The position numbers and the translations under genes are program-made. The notes below the pieces were generated by a model, which was not told the origin of the DNA, made no database searches, and saw only the letters and a list, made by a program, of their open reading frames with translations. Shown here in pieces: positions 43,856 to 47,034 of a stretch of 47,034 nt of DNA (the first letter of the stretch is position 1; every line of letters begins with the position of its first letter). The DNA comes from Planctomycetota bacterium. Its GTDB lineage: Bacteria; Planctomycetota; J058; JAJDCP01. The stretch covers positions 1-47,034 of the forward strand of contig JAJDCP010000054.1 in the NCBI GenBank assembly GCA_029260765.1, given 5' to 3'.

Positions 43856-43995
43856 CTAGGCAGTGTTTCATAACCTCCGGGGTTGCAGTTTTCCTCGTGT
43901 AGGGTGCGGGGTTTATCCCCGCCCGACGGCGGGAGGGGGTGAACCCCTCCCCTACGGAAAATGGCTGGTTCTTGAGGTTATGAAACAGGCACTAG
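43856..43995. mobile_element. MITE-like element with terminal inverted repeats
   Basis: TGTTTCATAACCTC (43864-43877) is exactly inverted at 43974-43987, and both ends extend to CTAG (43856-43859 and 43992-43995), giving an element of 140 bp. The interior is built of hairpins: GCGGGG/CCCCGC around TTTAT, CCCG/CGGG, and GGAGGGG/CCCCTCC around GTGAA. It encodes nothing. The right end supplies the stop codon of the DUF5995 gene. A diverged copy of the right terminus occurs alone at 45380-45401. Confidence 0.6.
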
Positions 43996-45206
43996 TTCCC
44001 CCCTGGAAGCCCCTTGCGAGCCAGGTCCTCAGCGAACAACGCCACCTCCCCGATTTTGGCCTTGCTGTACCCGCGGTGGAAGAGCTGTTTGGCGAGCCCG
44101 CGCAGAGCAGCGAAGGCGCCACGGGCGACGTCCTGGCCGAGGTCGCCGGCGTTGAACCTTTGCGAGATGGCTTGCAGTGCCCGTGTGAATGGCCGCTCGA
44201 GACGGTGCAGATCCGTCTCACCGAAATGTTCTTCTACGGCAGCGAGGATACGGTCCTTTTCTTCGATCAGGGCCTGGTTGAAATGGTCGTAGGTGTCTGA
44301 CTGCAGCTGACCTTTGTCGTAGCCTATGGCACCGAGAGTCAAAGCCAGGTCGTGAATGATGTGGGCGCACATCGACAGCAGCAGGATTTCGCTCACAGAG
44401 AACTGGGAGAAGTCCTTCGCCTGGGCAATGCGTCCGGCGTCAAAGGCGGTCCGCCAGACCTCATCCACCTCTCGCATGCGTCCGGCGGCATAGGCGTCAT
44501 AGGCGGCGAAGTACCTGCGGGCGAAATTGCAGATGAGGCGGCCATCAAATTGTGCGGATTCTGGCTTCCCAGCCTGTTTGTAGCTGTCAAACTCGGCGAT
44601 CGCCCGCACGGTGATCACACGGTAGGCCGCGGCAAAGACCGTGCGATGGTCTTTGGTAGCACCGAGGTCACGCGTCATTCCGACGAGGCGCTCGTGGTTT
44701 GCGACGGCCTTCTTACGAAGCGTTGCCAGGCTATCGGCGTGCGTCATATCGGGCGGGAGGGTGTATTCTCGAGGGGATGCTTGCCCCAAATAGAAGCGGA
44801 AGTGCTTGTTTTCAGAACCGACACAGAGCAGCCTGTGGCCTTTGGGATACGAGTCGTAGAATGTGCAGGCGCGGAGATCCTCATAGGTCGACAGATCCTT
44901 GCCTGTTATGCTCTTGGTGTCAATCTCATAGAAAAAGTACTTGTCGTCGCGCTTGACTACTGCGACGTCAGGATCGTCGACGAATCTGGAAAACTGTAGA
45001 GCCGCATCGAGGGCCGAGCGTTCGTCGGCATACCCGTGTCTTCTTCCAGCGATCTTTCCGAATAGAAGTTGTTTTCCTGCAGCGTTGACTCCCAGTTTCT
45101 TGCCAGTGAGTGTGTCTGTCTTGAAAATGAGGCGGAAGACCCGACCAGTACGTAGGACAATTCGATCTCGAAGGCTCTCAAGCTTGTGAACGACTTCGTC
45201 TGACAT
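43992..45206 (-). CDS. DUF5995-like protein
   Basis: 404 residues. The C-terminal half resembles DUF5995: CNFARRYFAAYDAYAAGR, then VWRTAFDAGR, and LLLSMCAHIIHDLALTLGAI. The N-terminal 150 residues are a separate soluble region of mixed composition (GRVFRLIFKTDTLTGKKLG, FFYEIDTKSITGKDL), which I do not recognise. ATG at 45206 is chosen, with AGGAG 12 nt upstream. Its TAG stop lies in the terminal repeat of the MITE-like element, and a copy of that terminus lies 174 bp upstream of its start, so it may have arrived or been trimmed by mobile DNA. No catalytic residues can be assigned. Confidence 0.72.
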   Translation of the reverse strand: MSDEVVHKLESLRDRIVLRTGRVFRLIFKTDTLTGKKLGVNAAGKQLLFGKIAGRRHGYADERSALDAALQFSRFVDDPDVAVVKRDDKYFFYEIDTKSITGKDLSTYEDLRACTFYDSYPKGHRLLCVGSENKHFRFYLGQASPREYTLPPDMTHADSLATLRKKAVANHERLVGMTRDLGATKDHRTVFAAAYRVITVRAIAEFDSYKQAGKPESAQFDGRLICNFARRYFAAYDAYAAGRMREVDEVWRTAFDAGRIAQAKDFSQFSVSEILLLSMCAHIIHDLALTLGAIGYDKGQLQSDTYDHFNQALIEEKDRILAAVEEHFGETDLHRLERPFTRALQAISQRFNAGDLGQDVARGAFAALRGLAKQLFHRGYSKAKIGEVALFAEDLARKGLPGGN

Positions 45207-45379
45207 CGAGGTTGCACACTCCTGAAACCAGTTCAGCACCCATGATACACTCCTCGCTGTCGCAAATATCAAGCCGCGGTCGATGTGCAGTTGGACAGAG
45301 TGCACGTGAGAGGCTCGCCGGGGCCCGTCAGCCTGGCTGCTCCCGATGGTGAACGGGCCCACGCCGCAACGCAGGTACA

Positions 45380-45401
45380 GAGGTCATGAAACAGGCACGA
45401 G
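45380..45401. repeat. Solo copy of the MITE terminal repeat
   Basis: This 22-bp stretch matches the right terminus of the element at 43974-43995 in 20 positions, in the same orientation (core ATGAAACAGGCAC). With the other copy it brackets the DUF5995 gene as direct repeats about 1.4 kb apart. Confidence 0.6.
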
Positions 45402-45463
45402 GATCGCGCAACAGTGGCGCCAGAGTCACGCCGCGTCTGTCCGGCACGATAGCAAAGAATCGA

Positions 45464-45496
45464 CCAGTTTCTGGCCAGTCGCCCGTCAGTTTCTGA
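45464..45496. promoter_or_regulatory. Paired palindrome, copy e
   Basis: CCAGTTTCTGG (45464-45474) and TCAGTTTCTGA (45486-45496), 22 bp apart. The second unit extends to CGTCAGTTTCTGACG, where the usual C-G pair is replaced by T-A, a compensatory change. It lies 258 bp upstream of the DUF5995 start and 62 bp past the end of the small lipoprotein gene. The gap 45207-45557 holds only this and the repeat at 45380. Confidence 0.5.
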
Positions 45497-45557
45497 CGAT
45501 TCAAGTCGCCTGCAATCGCGTCACCTGCTAGCGCTGATCAATAACTCTCGCAGTGCA

Positions 45558-45860
45558 TCAGACGAGCACCACAGGCCGTGCAGGTGTGCCGCCATACACC
45601 GGTCCGAAATTCTGCACAGCAGACGCGCAGTCAGCACACTCGTTCGTGGCGACCGGCCCCTCCTCGATCGGTGACGCCTCCCAAGGCTGCTCAAAACGCC
45701 AGATGTCGGCGCCGGGGTTTGGGGAGCCCACCCAGATCGTCTGGCATGCATCGCAGGCGACGACAGGCGGGCGCTCAGGCTCGCGGTACTGTGGCTGGGG
45801 AACAAGACAGCCGGCTGCCAGCAGCAAGCTGGCGACAAGCAAGGGGATGGGCTTGGACAT
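45558..45860 (-). CDS. Small lipoprotein with two CxxC pairs
   Basis: 100 residues. Lipoprotein signal with lipobox LLLAAGC. The mature part is Pro-rich (LVPQPQYREPERPPVV) and has two Cys pairs, CDACQT and CADCAS, about 44 residues apart, which could bind a metal or form disulphides. I do not know a family. The start is secure: AGGAGG 6 nt before the ATG. It is divergent from the secreted protein at 45975, with 114 bp between the two starts. Confidence 0.75.
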   Translation of the reverse strand: MSKPIPLLVASLLLAAGCLVPQPQYREPERPPVVACDACQTIWVGSPNPGADIWRFEQPWEASPIEEGPVATNECADCASAVQNFGPVYGGTPARPVVLV

Positions 45861-45974
45861 GGGGATCCTCCTGGTAGCTTGCGATCGATGATGCGGTGGG
45901 GCTGCCCCTCCGATGCTGCACGTCGGCACAGGACTTGCTCTCCAAGCGGCAGCCACATACAAGAAGGCTCCTGC

Positions 45975-46811
45975 ATGAGAATCCCCCACGTTCTGCTCCT
46001 GACATCCTTCGCTTGCGCGAACCTGTGGGCGCAGGGCCCGGCCTCGAAAGTCTTGAAACAGGCCCTGCGGAACACACTCGAAACGGGTAGCTGGGCGCTG
46101 CAGGCTGAGGTTGTCTGTGCCTACGCCACAGGACCCAAGCATCGTGCAGGAACAACCTGGTTCACAAGGCGCTACAGCGCCGAGACCATCGGCCATCTCA
46201 CCCACATCAGCTCACCGATCGAAGCCTACCGTGAATACGGAGGCGTGCCCGGGGCCGTCCGCAGACAGGGGACATGGGTGCCGCTCAAGAGGCTCCAAGC
46301 GGGTAAAGAAACCGATGCGTTGCTGCTGCCGCTGGTCGGCATTTTGTCGTGCGCCTATGACCACCGAGAGGTTGTCCAATGGGTCGACGACGAGCGGTTC
46401 GACAAACCCCTGCTGCGCGCCGTCTGTCCCAGCAGGATGGCCGGCAATCTGTTCAACGATGTCGTGCGTTCCGGGATCTTCGAGGAAGGTCTCCAGGAGG
46501 ACGGAGGCAGGCGTTACGACGATGGGAGCGGCAGCGGGGAGTGGATCGCCGCCGAGATCCTCGAGCGCGTCGACCGCAGCCGTGGAAAGCTGGTCCTCGA
46601 TCTGAGACTTGGGCACAACGATGTCGTTGATGAGATCTTCCTCAAGGTCGTTCTGGCCGCCAGGCCTCAGGACGGTGGGAAAACTCCACGCGACTGGGAG
46701 GCTCAGGAGCACATCGTCGTGTCTTTCCATTACAGTTTCTCCAGCCACGGAGAGCTCGACCCGTTCCCGATTCCGGCCGAGGCACTGTCGATTGTCCGCC
46801 CGGGCCGCTAG
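45975..46811 (+). CDS. Secreted protein of unknown function
   Basis: 278 residues with a signal peptide (MRIPHVLLLTSFACANLWA, cleavage before QG). The mature protein has no recognised motif: WALQAEVVCAYATGPKH, HISSPIEAYREYGGVPGAVR, LLPLVGILSCAYDHREVVQW and GKLVLDLRLGHNDVVDEIFL. The pattern of strands and the tendency to ask whether something else is bound recall outer-membrane or periplasmic beta-rich proteins, but that is a guess. AAGG lies 10 nt before the ATG. Upstream in-frame ATGs at 45888 and 45891 would hide the signal peptide inside the protein, so they are rejected. Confidence 0.65.
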   Translation: MRIPHVLLLTSFACANLWAQGPASKVLKQALRNTLETGSWALQAEVVCAYATGPKHRAGTTWFTRRYSAETIGHLTHISSPIEAYREYGGVPGAVRRQGTWVPLKRLQAGKETDALLLPLVGILSCAYDHREVVQWVDDERFDKPLLRAVCPSRMAGNLFNDVVRSGIFEEGLQEDGGRRYDDGSGSGEWIAAEILERVDRSRGKLVLDLRLGHNDVVDEIFLKVVLAARPQDGGKTPRDWEAQEHIVVSFHYSFSSHGELDPFPIPAEALSIVRPGR

Positions 46812-46838
46812 GAGGCCGTGTCGCATAGCCCGAAACCG

Positions 46839-46867
46839 CGTCCACGTCCACGTCCACGTCCACGTCA
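46839..46867. repeat. Hexanucleotide tandem repeat CGTCCA
   Basis: Four perfect CGTCCA units (46839-46862) plus a partial fifth. Noncoding; nothing else was seen between 46812 and the window end. Confidence 0.8.
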
Positions 46868-47034
46868 CTTGACGGCGCACACCATGCATGGCAAACCACC
46901 GGAATCCCATGAAGAAGCCTGGCGGCCCCCAATCGGTGTTTTGAGCGCGCCCAATGGCTTGGAGGGGCCTGCCAGGGTCCGAAAAAGTGCTTCTACGCCA
47001 GCCGGAAGTCTGATCGGAACAGCTTGAGCACGTT

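Noticed and set aside
46839..46867. Coding origin for the CGTCCA repeat
   Set aside because: Translations give only dipeptide repeats (VH, RP or DV) and no gene extends through it.

Overview
The window is GC-rich, gene-dense bacterial chromosome. I read it as an uncultured member of the Planctomycetota or a close relative. The best evidence is two cytochromes of the planctomycete PSCyt1 type (36806-38622), each with one CxxCH haem site followed by a G(F/Y)RLD motif and an ALLGG- or FAGGE-type motif. A membrane Ser/Thr kinase and a DUF2203 protein fit but are less specific. No rRNA, tRNA or CRISPR array was recognised.

Left part (1-23.3 kb) is mostly housekeeping and regulation. It opens with the start of a trypsin-like protein cut by the window edge, then a large RecB-nuclease/superfamily 1 helicase and a Pro/Gln/Tyr-rich membrane protein. 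Next is a translationally coupled run: two BTAD-STAND regulators, a small P-loop kinase and a methyltransferase. After that come an ATP-grasp ligase, DUF2203, a membrane protein, CinA-N, Maf, DUF2062, UDP-glucuronate decarboxylase, YgfZ, citrate synthase, an acidic protein, a lipoprotein, an APC permease and an SDR39U1 epimerase. A 1.9 kb stretch with no recognisable gene (23.3-25.2 kb) follows.

Right part (25.2-41.9 kb) is a heavy-metal (probably copper) handling island. The first operon is TolC-like lipoprotein, CusB-like adaptor, CusA-like RND pump and a second CusB-like adaptor, with every junction an ATGA overlap. Next come a secreted protein made of four 57-residue YHS/TRASH-like metal modules and a secreted haem protein read through two in-frame TGA codons. 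Two planctomycete cytochromes lie on the opposite strand, one fused to the same metal module. The last operon holds a His-rich lipoprotein, a second TolC-like protein and a multicopper oxidase. A Cys/His heavy-metal-binding motif recurs in four of these proteins. The likely route is periplasmic capture by the modules, export by the Cus-type pump, and oxidation of cuprous ion by the oxidase.

Right end (41.9-47 kb) has a membrane Ser/Thr kinase, a MITE-like element, a DUF5995 gene bounded by copies of the element's terminal repeat, and two small secreted or lipoprotein genes.

Two observations stand out. First, the gene at 35822-36664 keeps one open frame through TGA at 35987 and TGA at 36545. 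Each TGA is followed at 20-21 nt by the loop of a perfect hairpin, as expected of bacterial SECIS elements, so it may be an undescribed haem selenoprotein with two selenocysteines. Second, five intergenic sites carry a pair of 15-bp palindromes (consensus CRCCAGAATCTGRCG) spaced 22-23 bp. Four of them lie 115-145 bp upstream of a start codon: three metal operons and the kinase. This looks like a regulon signal or a structured repeat.
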